DNA of 30,076 nt, from positions 1 to 30,076 of IMG/VR virus record IMGVR_UViG_3300036944_000106; one strand, written 5' to 3'. This document shows, piece by piece, positions 7,647 to 14,969 of the stretch. Every line of letters starts with the position of its first letter. Position 1 is the first letter of the stretch. This stretch comes from a virus. The position numbers and the translations under genes are program-made. The notes beneath the pieces are model-generated. The model had not been told where the DNA came from. It made no database searches and was given only the letters and a program-made list of their open reading frames with translations.

Positions 7647-8087
7647 TTATAAACCTAACCATGCAAGGACTTGCAAGGATGCCACAGCACTTGCTGTATC
7701 GACATACTCGTTACGGGGTTCCGTAAGAACAGTGTTCTGAAAGTCGTAAAGCTGTTTTTCAACCCCAACCGCAAAAGAACTCGCGTCTGGTTCGCTTTCG
7801 GTCGTCTGCGCCAGCGTCTCCAGCATAGCATCGTAGTTAGCCAACATCGACGCTGTGTCTGGCTGCGTCTCTGTCGTCTGCGCCAGCGTCTCCAGCATGG
7901 AATCGTAGGTCGCTAACAGCGACGCTGTGTCAGGCGCCAGCATAACTTCTTGTTGGTTGCTTTCCGTAGCGTTTAACAGCGACAGGAAGAACCGATACCA
8001 CTCACGGCTAATAGCGCCTGACCGCGGGTCGATAAACTCAACACGCGGCGGCGTTAACTGGGTGGGGTTGATCGGTGCCAGTGCCAT
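7647..8087 (-). CDS. Minor tail protein candidate in the P22 needle (gp26) position, with internal repeat
   Basis: A 146-residue protein. The N-terminal 40 residues (PPRVEFIDPRSGAISREWYR then FFLSLLNA) contain the REWYRFFLSL motif that I recognise from many small phage tail-region proteins of unknown role. Residues 52-99 are two tandem 24-residue repeats, PDTAS(L/M)LA(T/N)YD followed by (S/A)MLETLAQTTE, identical at 19 of 24 positions, then a third partial copy. The repeats are acidic and could form helices. The gene follows the gp10-like gene, the place of the P22 tail needle gp26, but no clear long heptad coiled coil is seen, so equivalence with the needle is only positional. Confidence 0.7.
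   Translation of the reverse strand: MALAPINPTQLTPPRVEFIDPRSGAISREWYRFFLSLLNATESNQQEVMLAPDTASLLATYDSMLETLAQTTETQPDTASMLANYDAMLETLAQTTESEPDASSFAVGVEKQLYDFQNTVLTEPRNEYVDTASAVASLQVLAWLGL
7791..7934 (-). repeat. Tandem 72-bp in-frame coding repeat
   Basis: Two direct copies of a 72-bp unit (7863-7934 and 7791-7862) encode 24-residue repeats identical at 19 of 24 residues. The next few codons (Pro-Asp-Ala-Ser-Ser) look like the start of a third copy. Copy number could vary by slippage or recombination. Confidence 0.8.
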
Positions 8088-9517
8088 CAGGCGCTCGTCC
8101 CGCTCAATAGCAGTTCAGCGCCCATGACGTAAATCCGTACAGGGTCTGTGCCAGACACTTCGTAGACGCGGTCGCGTATCTTCATCGTTGCCCCAAGGCG
8201 GCGCCAGATGGTACGCTTGCCAAACCTACCGATAGCACCCATCGACTTCCAGTGTTCACTGGACCATGTGTGGCCGCCATCGTCCGACCAGCGCAGCATG
8301 ACTTGCGGGTCGCTGCCTTGGCCCAAGTTCAGGCCCACGCCTGTCTCGCAGTCAAGCTGCATGGAGTGCTGGATAGTACGCGCGAGGTTGTTAGCGCCGG
8401 TTGGCAGCGCGCGCCACGACCGCAGCCATTTCTGCGGTTGACCGTCGTCAGCGTACACGTTCAGGTCAAACTCGTAAATCTTGCCGTTCTGGTAGTCGCC
8501 AACGACGGTGGTGTTGTTGAAGAACATCTGGCTGCTGGCGCGGTGGCGGTTAAACTCGCCTGCGGCAAACGACGCGCGCTCATGCCATGCGCCAGTGGCG
8601 ACGTCGTACACCCATGTCGTGTCGGCGCTGGGGAAGTTCAGGACGTAGAAGCTGTGGCCGTCCTGCTGGTACGTGTAGCCAACAGCGTCTGACAGGTCGG
8701 CATACTCTTGCATCTGCCATTCGATAGCGTGCGTAGATACGCGCTGGCCGATGTAGCCAGCGGCCTTGTAGACGATACCCTGACCGCGTGCGTCCTTACC
8801 CAGCCAGTAGACTTGGTTGTCCATCTTGGCGATGCTGTACGGGGCAGCGCAGCCTAGTTCGTTGAACGCGCCTTGGATACGCGCCAGTGGGAAGTCGAGC
8901 AGCCCTGCGTCATACCAGACCTCAGTTGAGTTGGTGCCGAACACCCAGACTTCGCGGTGGTCCACAAAGATAGCCGCGACGTTGTCTGGGTTGCCTTCCG
9001 CACTGGAAAACTCCAGCGGGTCAACGGACAAACCGTCGAGCAACTGCGTAACCCAAATCTTTTGCGTGCCGGGTTCGTTGAATGTAAAATAGCCGTCGAT
9101 GTAACCGACTGTGCCAGCACCGGGGAAGTCAGGGTCGGTGATTTGCTGGAACACGTCAGTGTTGGCGTTGTAGATGTAACCCAAGGGGTTAGCCGCAACG
9201 AATAGCTGCGTACCGTTGTCAGCCATGCTGACAGGGCCAGAGCCGCCCACAGTGCCTTTAGCGGTCGCGGTCCAGCTACTGTCGATCTGGTACAGCGTTG
9301 GGCCGGAGACGACGTAGCCGTAGTTGCCATAGGTCCACATACCGCGGATAGGGCCAATGCCAACGGTTGCCAAACGGGTCAGCCCCGGCGCACGCTGAAG
9401 GAACGCTGGCTCCTTGCCGCCCTCAGGGACAATCTCAGGGAACAGGTTAACCATGCGGTTGTCGGCGGCGTTGACGCTTCTAGCGACATACGCCGACCCA
9501 AGGATCGGCGTTTTCAT
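8087..9517 (-). CDS. Packaged-DNA stabilisation protein, P22 gp10-like tail hub
   Basis: A 476-residue protein, close to the 472 residues of P22 gp10. In P22, gp10 hexamers bind below the gp4 ring, close the channel and hold the packaged DNA. The sequence has the family layout: an N-terminal ADNRMVNLFPEI segment followed by QRAPGLTRLATVGIGPIRGM, then repeated beta-propeller-like strands such as YGYVVSGPTLYQID, VSMADNGTQLFVAA, HREVWVFGTNSTEVWYDAG and MDNQVYWLGKDARGQGIVYK. The late WSDDGGHTWS motif and RTIWRRLGATMKIRDRVYEV are also typical. The gene follows the gp4-like gene with a TAATG overlap, the P22 order. High confidence as a phage stabilisation/tail hub protein. Confidence 0.92.
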   Translation of the reverse strand: MKTPILGSAYVARSVNAADNRMVNLFPEIVPEGGKEPAFLQRAPGLTRLATVGIGPIRGMWTYGNYGYVVSGPTLYQIDSSWTATAKGTVGGSGPVSMADNGTQLFVAANPLGYIYNANTDVFQQITDPDFPGAGTVGYIDGYFTFNEPGTQKIWVTQLLDGLSVDPLEFSSAEGNPDNVAAIFVDHREVWVFGTNSTEVWYDAGLLDFPLARIQGAFNELGCAAPYSIAKMDNQVYWLGKDARGQGIVYKAAGYIGQRVSTHAIEWQMQEYADLSDAVGYTYQQDGHSFYVLNFPSADTTWVYDVATGAWHERASFAAGEFNRHRASSQMFFNNTTVVGDYQNGKIYEFDLNVYADDGQPQKWLRSWRALPTGANNLARTIQHSMQLDCETGVGLNLGQGSDPQVMLRWSDDGGHTWSSEHWKSMGAIGRFGKRTIWRRLGATMKIRDRVYEVSGTDPVRIYVMGAELLLSGTSA

Positions 9518-10227
9518 TAGTAGTTGCCTGCGTAGATGTTGAACCGCTGACGTGAAGCGATGAGGCTGTACGGTATCGACATGATGTCGTCAGGGTTGTT
9601 GATGCGCTTGATGTTACGCTTCGACGCCATCGCCAGACGGCGGACTTGCGACGAAGGCTCAACGCCAAACTCAGGTGCCATTTCGCACGCCAAGTTATAA
9701 CGGAACGCACGCAGATAGCCGGGCGGGAAATACAATATGGTCGCCAGCGACGCTGGCTGTGTCAGTTCTTCAACCGAAACAAAATGCCATTCCAGATCGC
9801 GCGTCGGACGCGGATAGATGTACATCTCAATGTCAGGGAACGTCATGTTGATAAAGATAACCTGCGGGTATGTCGATGTGACGGTCTTGACCGCAATACC
9901 GTTATACTGCTGCTGGTTAATGAATTTGATGCCGTAGCTGACGCCAGTGCCGGGGTCGCGGAAATACGTGCTGTCGTCGAGCAGCACGGGACGGTTGCCG
10001 ATGAAGTTGCCGGTCGGTCCCATCGTGCGCGATAGCTGGCCCGCAGGCCATGTGAATACTTGGTCTTGTGTCGAGAAGACCGCGAGGCGCTCTGTGTTCC
10101 AGCTATCAATCATCTGGTTCATGGCGCGCAGTGCGTCCTGCGACGTTTCAGCCGATGGAACTTCGCCTTCTGCCAGAACACCTAGCAGTCTAAGCGAACC
10201 GTTAATGATGTCCCCAGCCGTATCCAT
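9517..10227 (-). CDS. Head-to-tail adaptor, P22 gp4-like tail accessory factor
   Basis: A 236-residue protein, longer than P22 gp4 (166). The N-terminal helices carry the family pattern: DIINGSLRLLGVLAEGEVPS followed by QDALRAMNQMIDSWNTERLA, which matches the way gp4-type adaptors begin. A middle beta region (TMGPTGNFIGNRPV, FINMTFPDIEMYIYPRP) and a C-terminal helical region (PPGYLRAFRYNLACEMAPEF) follow. The product should form a ring between portal and the gp10-like hub. The stop overlaps the gp10-like ATG. The extra length lies mainly in the middle strands. The role is well supported by order and motifs, although the exact stoichiometry is unknown. Confidence 0.85.
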   Translation of the reverse strand: MDTAGDIINGSLRLLGVLAEGEVPSAETSQDALRAMNQMIDSWNTERLAVFSTQDQVFTWPAGQLSRTMGPTGNFIGNRPVLLDDSTYFRDPGTGVSYGIKFINQQQYNGIAVKTVTSTYPQVIFINMTFPDIEMYIYPRPTRDLEWHFVSVEELTQPASLATILYFPPGYLRAFRYNLACEMAPEFGVEPSSQVRRLAMASKRNIKRINNPDDIMSIPYSLIASRQRFNIYAGNY

Positions 10228-10230
10228 TGG

Positions 10231-10407
10231 TTAGACTTCCTGCGCTTTGCGGCGGCTTTTGGGCGCCGGCATTTCGTTTACTGGCGCCTCTGCAGGCACT
10301 TCAGGATAATAGCGTGTCCAACCATAATATTCATCAGAAATCGCTTCTTCTTCAGATATAGCAACTTTTGCGCCGTGGACATTGTGAACAAGATAGATAG
10401 CAGCCAT
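10231..10407 (-). CDS. Small hypothetical protein with basic tail
   Basis: A 58-residue protein read directly, starting MAAIYLVHNVHGAKVAISEE and ending with a Pro/Ala-rich linker and a basic tail (PAPKSRRKAQEV). A GGAG ribosome site lies about 6 nt before the ATG at 10407. The N-terminus looks like two short strands, then an acidic helix and WTRYYPE. Small proteins of this shape (a strand pair, acidic patch, Pro-rich basic tail) occur between coat and adaptor genes in other phages, but no function is known to me. It ends 3 nt before the gp4-like start. Confidence 0.7.
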   Translation of the reverse strand: MAAIYLVHNVHGAKVAISEEEAISDEYYGWTRYYPEVPAEAPVNEMPAPKSRRKAQEV

Positions 10408-10423
10408 AAAAACTCCGTAAAAT

Positions 10424-10443
10424 GGACGGCCCGAAAGCCGCCC
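10424..10443 (-). terminator. Intergenic hairpin after the 10451-10864 gene
   Basis: On the minus transcript the arms GGGCGGC and GCCGTCC (one G-T pair) enclose a 6-nt loop and are followed by ATTTTA. It lies between two late genes. The U-tract is poor, so it may be an attenuator or an mRNA-stabilising stem instead of a full terminator. Confidence 0.5.
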
Positions 10444-10450
10444 AAATTAA

Positions 10451-10864
10451 TTAAACGCAGTGAATAATCGCAAAGTTAATCACTACTGCTTCTGACAGCG
10501 TACCGCCAGAAATGTTGCGAAGGCTGATGCTGACAGAGCCAGCAGCCAACGCGTTAGCAAACACGTTGTATGATCCGGGGGTCGTTTGACCGCCAGAGAT
10601 AGTCAGAATAACAGTGTCATTTGCAGAAATGAAGCTGTTGTTCAGCGTGAACGTAGCGTTAGTTGCAGTGGTTAAAGACGCGTTGTTCATGGTGATACGG
10701 CCAGCAGGTTTGTTCAGTGTGACGGCAGTTGACTTGTCTGTCGCTTGCGTGACCGTACCTTGTGCTGCGGCGGTGTAGCCGATTTGCTCATCAGCCAAGA
10801 CAAATTGTGCGCCAATAATGTCTTGGTCGAGGAAAGCAACGCCGATAGCTTTTGTATTAGCCAT
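10451..10864 (-). CDS. Head decoration or capsid-region virion protein candidate
   Basis: A 137-residue protein with a strong AGGAG site before its ATG. The body is a beta-rich domain: AVTLNKPAGRITMNNASLTT, NATFTLNNSFISANDTVIL, NVFANALAAGSVSISLRNIS and SGGTLSEAVVINFAII. This set of motifs is frequent in phage structural proteins, both stand-alone and as fibre tips, and is probably a beta-sandwich trimerising domain. Its place just after coat and another small beta protein suggests a decoration or head-fibre subunit. That role is inferred; the sequence alone shows only the fold type. Confidence 0.75.
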   Translation of the reverse strand: MANTKAIGVAFLDQDIIGAQFVLADEQIGYTAAAQGTVTQATDKSTAVTLNKPAGRITMNNASLTTATNATFTLNNSFISANDTVILTISGGQTTPGSYNVFANALAAGSVSISLRNISGGTLSEAVVINFAIIHCV

Positions 10865-10885
10865 TAGTTTTCTCCTGAAAAGGAA

Positions 10886-10905
10886 GCCCCGACCGTAGCC
10901 GGGGC
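10886..10905 (-). terminator. Intergenic hairpin after the 10913-11311 gene
   Basis: The minus transcript forms GCCCCG/CGGGGC arms around an 8-nt loop, followed by TTCCTTTT. It lies between two capsid-region genes, 21 nt upstream of the next start. It could terminate part of the transcription or protect the 3' end of the upstream message. Confidence 0.55.
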
Positions 10906-10912
10906 AAACCTA

Positions 10913-11311
10913 TTAGCCAGCGATACGGTACAGGTTGTACGTTTCAGCGCCGGTTTTAACAGCGCGGAACAATACGCTGCGCGATGCAATACCGAGACCA
11001 ACGCCAACCAACGTCCAGCCAGTGCCTACTACGATAGTAGGCACGCCAGTGCTGGTGGTGACCAAAGAAAACTCAAACGATGAGTTAACTTTTGCGCTGC
11101 TAAGGTCAGCGTTAACAACGGTGACCGCAGGAAGCGTAAGGTCTGCTGTAGAAGCAGATGTGTAAACAACTGCGCCGCCAGCAAGATCGGCAGTGGTCAG
11201 GGTAGCCGCTGCGGTGTACGCAGTGGGGATACCTGAAGTGCCAAAAGTAACTTCGCCAAGATTGCCGTCACCAACTTGGTAACCGCCAGCGCCATTAGGT
11301 AGAATAGCCAT
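10913..11311 (-). CDS. Small capsid-region protein, decoration or head-fibre candidate
   Basis: A 132-residue protein directly after coat. The first 30 residues (NGAGGYQVGDGNLGEVTFGT) are Gly-rich and could be an attachment arm. Residues about 30-132 are a beta domain with YTAAATLTTADLAGGAVVYT, ADLTLPAV, SSFEFSLV and VGTGWTLVGVGLGIASRSV, a pattern seen in many phage head-associated proteins (the TLTLP...SFxFxV type). It ends in YNLYRIAG. The start has AAAGGA 9 nt upstream. A capsid-decorating role is likely from neighbours and fold, not proven. Confidence 0.75.
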   Translation of the reverse strand: MAILPNGAGGYQVGDGNLGEVTFGTSGIPTAYTAAATLTTADLAGGAVVYTSASTADLTLPAVTVVNADLSSAKVNSSFEFSLVTTSTGVPTIVVGTGWTLVGVGLGIASRSVLFRAVKTGAETYNLYRIAG

Positions 11312-11334
11312 GATATAAATCCTTTAAAATGTTT

Positions 11335-11356
11335 GGCCTCCGGCGAACCGGAGGCC
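11335..11356 (-). terminator. Perfect hairpin after the coat gene
   Basis: A perfect 9-bp stem (GGCCTCCGG/CCGGAGGCC) with a TTCG tetraloop on the minus transcript, 9 nt after the coat stop. It is followed by AAACATTTTAAAGG, not by a run of T, so efficient intrinsic termination is unlikely. Stabilisation of the coat mRNA 3' end or partial attenuation fits better. Confidence 0.6.
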
Positions 11357-11365
11357 ATGATTAAA

Positions 11366-12574
11366 TTAGCCCCACATCCGGACGGCCATTTGCGGACGGA
11401 TCGTGCTGTAACCATACAGAACGTCAATACGGCAAGGCATACGGTCGTTGTTGATGTCGTACTGACGAACAACGCGAAGCGAGATGCCGTTGTGTACCTG
11501 ACGCGAAGCCATATCTACGCCCTGTGGGAGCAGAAGGTCGGCTGTTGCGAAGGTGATAGCATCCTTGTGGTATACGAGGTTCTGCGCGTACTGACCGCCC
11601 GAAGCACCGACGAACACAACTGCCTTGCTGGTAGCTGGCAGAGCGTTGACGGTAGCAAGTGCGTGACCAGCCGAGTAGATCGGAGCAACAGTGATGTTAC
11701 CAGCGCCAGCGCCGCTGAGTGTGACATCAGCAAGAGCAACGAACTGGAAGAACGAACCAGTGCTTTCACGGGTCTGTGGGTTGACTGCATAGCAATCAGC
11801 TACAGTGAACACGTCGCCAGCCTTGACAGTAGCAGCCGCGCCAGCACCAGTGATGGCGATGGTGGTTGCACCTTCAGCAGTGACAGCAGCCGAAGTCGTG
11901 CCGCCAGTTGCAGTACGCGTACCGCAAGTGAACTGCTTGATGGACTGCGACATATTGATTTCTTCGAAACCAAGTACGCCTGTACCCATCATGCCGTTCT
12001 TGAACTGCTTGCTGACAGTGTCGGTTGGGTTGAAGAGACCCTTCATGCCTTCGACCAAACCAGCGTTTGCGGCTGGGTTGACAGTGGCATAACGTGGCGA
12101 CATCACCGCAGCGTTTTCGTTGAGCTTCTGCTGTGCAGCAAGAAGAACAGCCGAAGTGCCGGGCGTTGTGCCGGGCGTGCCGACAGTGTTACCGATGGTT
12201 GCATACGCGTTTGCAACGTCAGCGTCGATGCTGGATGCAAGCTGCGAGATACGTGGCTTAAGAACGCGCTCTGCGAAATCATCCAACTGCATGGTCAATT
12301 CAGCAGTGGTGAAGTTAACGCCGATGTGCTTCTGGTTGGCAACGGTCAGAGTTGTGAACTGCTCGTTGTCGTCCTGTACCTGAAGGGCTGCGCCATCAGT
12401 TACAAGCGCGCGGTCCGGCAAACGGATACGCAGGGTTGAGCCAATTTTAGCACCTTCAACAGCAAAGCTGTCGTCGTACTGGCGGTTTACGTTACGTGTG
12501 AGTACGAGGTTGTTCTCAAGGATTTCGAGAGCCTTCCGCGTAATCATGTCAATGGTTAAAATCGAGTTACTCAT
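11366..12574 (-). CDS. Major capsid (coat) protein, P22 gp5-like
   Basis: A 402-residue protein of the P22 coat type (P22 gp5 has 430). The N-terminus MITRKALEILENNLVLTRNV, then QYDDSFAVEGAKIGSTLRIR, is a strong family signature, as are the next FTTAELTMQLDDFAERVLKP and YATVNPAANAGLVEG. Residues about 215-325 (GATTIAITGAGAAATVKAGD, then FTVADCYAVNPQTR) match the place of the inserted I-domain that P22-type coats carry within the HK97 fold. The C-terminal part (GISLRVVRQYDINNDRMPCR, then IDVLYGYSTIRPQMAVRM) is also typical. It lies directly after scaffold, with AGGA 8 nt before the ATG, and is followed by a perfect hairpin. It forms the capsid shell. Confidence 0.95.
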   Translation of the reverse strand: MSNSILTIDMITRKALEILENNLVLTRNVNRQYDDSFAVEGAKIGSTLRIRLPDRALVTDGAALQVQDDNEQFTTLTVANQKHIGVNFTTAELTMQLDDFAERVLKPRISQLASSIDADVANAYATIGNTVGTPGTTPGTSAVLLAAQQKLNENAAVMSPRYATVNPAANAGLVEGMKGLFNPTDTVSKQFKNGMMGTGVLGFEEINMSQSIKQFTCGTRTATGGTTSAAVTAEGATTIAITGAGAAATVKAGDVFTVADCYAVNPQTRESTGSFFQFVALADVTLSGAGAGNITVAPIYSAGHALATVNALPATSKAVVFVGASGGQYAQNLVYHKDAITFATADLLLPQGVDMASRQVHNGISLRVVRQYDINNDRMPCRIDVLYGYSTIRPQMAVRMWG

Positions 12575-12589
12575 GGAAATAATCCTATA

Positions 12590-13378
12590 TTATCGGTTGC
12601 GTTGTGCCTCGTACTTCTTGATCTGCCGTTGCCGTTCTGCCTCAATCCAATCTGACGTACTCATGGACTTTACGGACCGTGGGTCTGTCGTATCAAATGT
12701 CGGCGCACCAGAGGTGCGGGCAGTGACAGGTGCAATCGGTGCCGGGGCGTTGGAGGTTTTCTTGAATGTAGGTTCGGCTGAAAGCCGCGCCTCAATCATT
12801 CCAATTTCCCTAGCTTGCAAAATGGGGTCTAGACGCGAAATACGCTGGGCATCTTTAGCGTTGAGACCTAAGTGATAAATCACATCAGGGCCAACGTCGG
12901 ACGCTTGTATTGCCATCGCCATCGCGTCGGTGATTGGAAGGTTGGGGTTGTAGGCGACTTGTTCAAAGTCGTCATACTTGTCCCGCGCTGCCTCTTCACG
13001 TTCGTGATAAGACTCTAGCATTGCACGTTGCTGGCTGTCCTTTTCACGGCGTGCCAGCAGTTCTTCGGCTTTACGCTCGGCCAAAACCTCTGCGTAATCC
13101 TCGTAAGTCTCAAATTGCTCAGGAGTTATGTCGTGGATCGGCTGCTGCCGCGCCTGCATTTCCTCTGCTCTTTGAGCCTGTTCGCGTTCCCATTTACGCT
13201 GCTCTCTTGCGAGTCGTTTGCCTACGATGGCGTCCAGTTCTTCTTGGGAGAAGGACTTAGAGGCTTCCTGTTCAGCAGACTGCTCTTCCGGCGTCGTGTT
13301 TTCTACAGGCTCGATTGCTGCCGTGGCTTCGAGTTCTGGCGCGGAGGCATCCGCTTCGGTAAAGACATTATCGTCCAT
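12590..13378 (-). CDS. Scaffolding protein
   Basis: A 262-residue acidic, helical protein directly before coat, as P22 gp8 lies. The first 40 residues are Glu/Ala-rich and probably disordered; residues about 42-155 are coiled-coil-rich (SQEELDAIVGKRLAREQRKW then a run of Glu/Arg/Gln); a Pro/Thr-rich linker follows at about 205-235; the last 20 residues (DWIEAERQRQIKKYEAQRNR) form a strongly basic helix, as in the coat-binding C-terminus of P22 scaffold. It would guide procapsid assembly and leave during maturation. An AAGG ribosome site precedes the ATG. No protease gene is visible next to it, so release without cleavage, as in P22, is plausible. Confidence 0.87.
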   Translation of the reverse strand: MDDNVFTEADASAPELEATAAIEPVENTTPEEQSAEQEASKSFSQEELDAIVGKRLAREQRKWEREQAQRAEEMQARQQPIHDITPEQFETYEDYAEVLAERKAEELLARREKDSQQRAMLESYHEREEAARDKYDDFEQVAYNPNLPITDAMAMAIQASDVGPDVIYHLGLNAKDAQRISRLDPILQAREIGMIEARLSAEPTFKKTSNAPAPIAPVTARTSGAPTFDTTDPRSVKSMSTSDWIEAERQRQIKKYEAQRNR

Positions 13379-13463
13379 GTTTAACCCTTAAAGAGTTCCT
13401 GATGAGCCGCATCAGTACGGTTGGTGGCTAGACTACATCATTTGATGCAACATAGCAATATCG

Positions 13464-14912
13464 TTACTTGCCGACCCAACCAGTGTTGCCGGTGCCGGAT
13501 TGTTTTACATATAAGGTTGTTGATGCGCCGCCATCAGAACGAAGGAACAGCGATCCTACTGGTGCAGTTACTACGCCTTCTGGTGTGCCAGTTCCAGAGC
13601 GCACCACAATAGTAGGTGCTGCGGTTCCGTCACCAAACACTAAACCGTTGCGGCTACCGCTAACGGCAGTAAAGGGTTCGGTCTGCGTGTCATTATACCA
13701 TGCTTGGTGGTAGAGTTGGTTAGACGCCTGATAAACGCGCTGCGTGTTGTAGATCACGCCAAAATTGTTTTGAAACAGGTTGTTTTCCAGACCTGTTTTG
13801 ACTCCAGCGCCATTGTCTACAAAACCAACACCTGTTGTGAGTGAACCCGCCACATTGTCTAAGCAGATAATTCCGCTGGCTTTATTCAGACTGAATGGAG
13901 CGGTTGATCCTGATATGCTTTTATATGAGTCAGCTTGCCCAAAAGCATTAGAAAGCTGAACTGTTCCAGAATTAACAATAAGGGCGCGGTTTACATTTCC
14001 CGCAGCACCGTTTCCAAAATGCCGCCATTGGTCGATTTTTAAAACAATAGCCGCACTTGGTGCGTTCATATAAACATGGGCTTCAACTGGGCCTTCTGTC
14101 CACAAGCCATAAAACGCATCAGGCACAATGCTGGTAGATACAGAGTAAACATTATACCCTACGTTATTACCTGAAGCCAAATAGTTGGACTCACAAACGG
14201 CTGAATAAAACACGTTTCCATTCGTTCCGACGCCCAGATACAATCCCGCCCCGTCGTTCTGCATCCCATGATATGAAAAAAACTGATTGGCGTTTGACGG
14301 TAGACCGTTTGACGTTGGAGTAGCCCAGCTAGTAATGCCTTCTTGAAGCACAAATCCGTGGCCAACATTGTAAATGCACTCAACATTTATAAATGTGTTA
14401 CCCAAACCTTGGAACATGACAATGCCGTTGTTACCGCATTTTGTCACAGTAACATTTTCCATAATGTTAAATGCCCAACGCAACAAACCAAAGCCCACTT
14501 GGTTGGTTAGCGTTCTGTCACCAATTAGGCTGAAATTACGAAACGCCATTCCACCCTTATCGTATGCGCCAACAGCAGGCACTGCATCGTCAATCCTAAT
14601 GATGTATGTAGACGCAGTCGATTTAATGATGGACGCATATTTCCCTGCGCCTTCAATAGACACGTTTTGTGGGACAGTTAATGTTGCGTTAGTTTTGTAT
14701 ACACCGGCAGGAAGAAAGACGGTTGTGCCGCCTTTTATGAAATAACCCGCACCACCAAATGAGGGATCGGCAATAGAAAGTGTTCCTGCATATGTCAAAG
14801 CAGCCTGAATAGCCGCCGTGCTATCCGCAACACCCGTAGGGTCAGCGCCATAATCCAGCACGTTCACTACTGCGCCGTTGATTAATGAATATGTTGCTTT
14901 GGTCAGGGTCAT
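13464..14912 (-). CDS. Tailspike-like protein, pectate-lyase-type beta-helix
   Basis: A 482-residue protein. Residues 15-40 carry VNVLDYGADPTGVADSTAAI, the signature that opens right-handed beta-helix (pectate lyase 3 superfamily) tailspikes. FLPAGVYKTNATLTVPQNVS and IEGAGKYASIIKS follow as the first rungs, and beta-helix-like repeats continue to about residue 350. The end (TTLYVKQSGTGNTGWVGK) is typical of phage fibre C-termini. The N-terminus before the helix is only about 15 residues, so it has no large head-binding domain and may attach through the neighbouring 720-residue spike. It likely binds or cleaves surface polysaccharide; catalytic residues are not evident. The gene is more AT-rich than the flanking scaffold gene. 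Confidence 0.85.
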   Translation of the reverse strand: MTLTKATYSLINGAVVNVLDYGADPTGVADSTAAIQAALTYAGTLSIADPSFGGAGYFIKGGTTVFLPAGVYKTNATLTVPQNVSIEGAGKYASIIKSTASTYIIRIDDAVPAVGAYDKGGMAFRNFSLIGDRTLTNQVGFGLLRWAFNIMENVTVTKCGNNGIVMFQGLGNTFINVECIYNVGHGFVLQEGITSWATPTSNGLPSNANQFFSYHGMQNDGAGLYLGVGTNGNVFYSAVCESNYLASGNNVGYNVYSVSTSIVPDAFYGLWTEGPVEAHVYMNAPSAAIVLKIDQWRHFGNGAAGNVNRALIVNSGTVQLSNAFGQADSYKSISGSTAPFSLNKASGIICLDNVAGSLTTGVGFVDNGAGVKTGLENNLFQNNFGVIYNTQRVYQASNQLYHQAWYNDTQTEPFTAVSGSRNGLVFGDGTAAPTIVVRSGTGTPEGVVTAPVGSLFLRSDGGASTTLYVKQSGTGNTGWVGK

Positions 14913-14969
14913 GTCAAAATCCTAAAAGTTGTGATTTTAGCATCAAGCAGTGCAGCGGCGAAATCATGG

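Noticed and set aside
8252-8692. 146-codon plus-strand frame opposite the gp10-like gene
   Set aside because: Fully antisense to a gene with strong family match and lacking any motif.
11333-12439. 368-codon open frame on the plus strand opposite the coat gene
   Set aside because: It lies fully antisense to a coat gene with clear family signatures, has Ser/Cys-rich composition without domains, and has no ribosome site. It is a shadow of codon bias.
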